Assembly: GCA_964586025.1 (NCBI GenBank)
Contig: CAZPGF010000044.1
Location: 1 to 21,498 of the forward strand
Source: JACKGW01 sp964586025
GTDB taxonomy: Bacteria; Planctomycetota; PLA2; JAEUHO01
Length of the DNA stretch: 21,498 bases
Direction of reading: 5' to 3'
This document shows positions 20,851 to 21,498 of the stretch, in pieces (positions within the stretch are counted from its first letter, which is position 1; each line of letters begins with the position of its first letter). A program made the position numbers and the translations under genes. The notes below the pieces were generated by a model. It worked only from the letters and a program-made list of their open reading frames with translations, was not told the DNA's origin and made no database searches.

Positions 20851-21215
20851 CGCTGCCACCGGGTTGCTGTGCGGTCCCGGCGGCATTGAGGCGGAGTGAA
20901 CCGAGAGACTTTCGGCTCATCGCCTCAAAGCGTGACGCACCGGACGCCCGGAGACCTCCCCGATCCTGGGTGCAGACATACTTCGGGCCCGGCCGTTGCA
21001 CGTGAGACAGATCCCGATTACCCGCTGAGACAACCAGGGGTCGGTTGCGCGGAGCGTACACGCCGGGCGACCTCTTGGAGCAGGCGGGCGTGGCGGTCCG
21101 TTGCGTTCAATCGCATCAGCCTGGATATCCCATGAGCACCTAGGTCAAATACGAAGTAAGGCGCACGGTTTGCACTTCCGGATGCTGTTGAAGGCAATCC
21201 TGGGAGAGCAAGCGC
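20851..21215. other. Non-coding stretch between two transposase fragments
   Basis: There is no credible gene. It holds the stem-loop at 20886-20928. GC content falls clearly at about 21130-21200, unlike the rest of the window, which fits foreign insertion-sequence DNA. I could not find terminal inverted repeats or target duplications. Confidence 0.55.
20886..20928. repeat. Strong interrupted stem-loop in the insertion-sequence remnant
   Basis: TTGAGGCG (20886-20893) pairs with CGCCTCAA (20921-20928), GTGA (20896-20899) with TCAT (20917-20920, one G-T pair), and CCGA (20901-20904) with TCGG (20912-20915). Small bulges (GA; A opposite C) separate the helices and the loop is 7 nt: 16 pairs in 43 nt. 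It may be an IS end, a recombination or single-strand transposition hairpin, or a terminator without T-run. Confidence 0.55.
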
Positions 21216-21416
21216 ATGCGCCTCATGGGTGAAGGTACCACGTTCCGTCGTTCGCTGCGCGTGGAAGTCCGAGACGACGCCCTCTCGCCGTTCGGGGGCC
21301 TGGTGCTGCTGCGGGAGTTTGAGGAACGCACGGCGTTTCTGGCTCGGCTGATTGCCGGGCTCATCGATCCACGGCGCGCCTCCCATGCCGTGTGTTCCGT
21401 CCCCGACTGGTGTTGA
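21216..21416 (+). pseudogene. IS1380-family transposase N-terminal fragment
   Basis: 66 residues. SLRVEVRDDALSPFGGLVLL, then REFEERTAFLARLI and LIDPRRASHA, match the N-terminus of IS1380-family transposases (pattern V-S-x-x-GGLxLLRExDxRLG...DPR...HS). The family then continues with LLRQRVY and more than 300 further residues, but here the frame changes to CSVPDWC and stops. The gene is therefore truncated or frameshifted, and the remaining 82 nt of the window show no continuation in any frame. ATG 21216 is the plausible original start, although no clear ribosome binding site precedes it. It forms a remnant cluster with the IS3 fragment 366 nt upstream. Confidence 0.72.
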
Positions 21417-21498
21417 CTCTTCGCGACCCTCGGAATCCTTCCGGGGTCTTCCGGGTTTCGTGTGGGTAGCCGGGAGGGCGAGAGGCCGGAGCAGAGGG

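Noticed and set aside
1..21498. CRISPR array, tRNA/rRNA, phage-defence or secondary-metabolite cluster
   Set aside because: No regularly spaced repeats, cloverleaf-type sequence, or defence or biosynthetic gene set was seen on either strand.
21417..21498. Possible group II intron 5' end or continuation of the IS1380 transposase
   Set aside because: No frame continues the transposase and the intron consensus is not convincingly matched in the 82 nt available.

Overview
The window is a GC-rich (by eye about 70%) bacterial chromosome segment, densely packed with genes on both strands. It reads as a planctomycete or planctomycete-like genome: it has an RNase HIII, a zinc-motif SUI1/YciH protein, a VLRF1-type release-factor homologue, a MurNAc-recycling kinase fused to a RapZ C-terminal domain, and many lineage-typical exported hypotheticals. 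The taxon is an inference; no rRNA or other marker gene is present.

Layout. 1-2383 (minus) is a two-component pair: an NtrC-type sigma-54 activator followed by a histidine-kinase-like protein cut by the left edge. 2437-5186 (plus) holds a small unknown protein, a signal-peptide/one-TM envelope protein, a Cys-rich lipoprotein and RNase HIII. 5278-8882 (minus) is a heterodimeric ABC exporter operon whose two subunits carry complementary degenerate ATP-site residues. A 589-nt divergent spacer (8883-9471) with an operator-like palindrome separates it from a VLRF1/Vms1-ANKZF1-like protein (9472-10164, plus). 10148-11383 (minus) is a class I aminotransferase and 11519-12214 (plus) an AcpH-like protein. 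A hairpin-rich non-coding stretch (12215-12802) follows. Then come a Mn-type superoxide dismutase (minus) and, divergently, a putative manganese/heavy-metal exporter (plus). 14780-17574 (plus) is an operon of flavodoxin, AmgK-RapZ_C fusion kinase and MurU nucleotidyltransferase. 17549-18543 (minus) holds AhpC-type peroxiredoxin and a SUI1/YciH protein. 18688-19566 (plus) is a membrane-anchored helical protein and 19639-20634 (plus) a branched-chain aminotransferase. The right end (about 20635-21498) is an insertion-sequence graveyard with IS3-family and IS1380-family transposase fragments and a strong stem-loop.

Themes. Oxidative-stress and metal functions recur (Mn-SOD, Mn exporter, flavodoxin, peroxiredoxin), as does cell-wall sugar salvage (AmgK/MurU). 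Several genes have a TANNNT -10-like hexamer 6-10 nt before the start codon and no Shine-Dalgarno sequence, suggesting leaderless or near-leaderless transcripts. The most interesting items are the VLRF1 homologue, the AmgK-RapZ_C fusion next to murU, the degenerate kinase beside a GAFTDA-type activator, and the start-codon puzzle of RNase HIII. I see no CRISPR array, tRNA, rRNA or recognisable phage-defence system.
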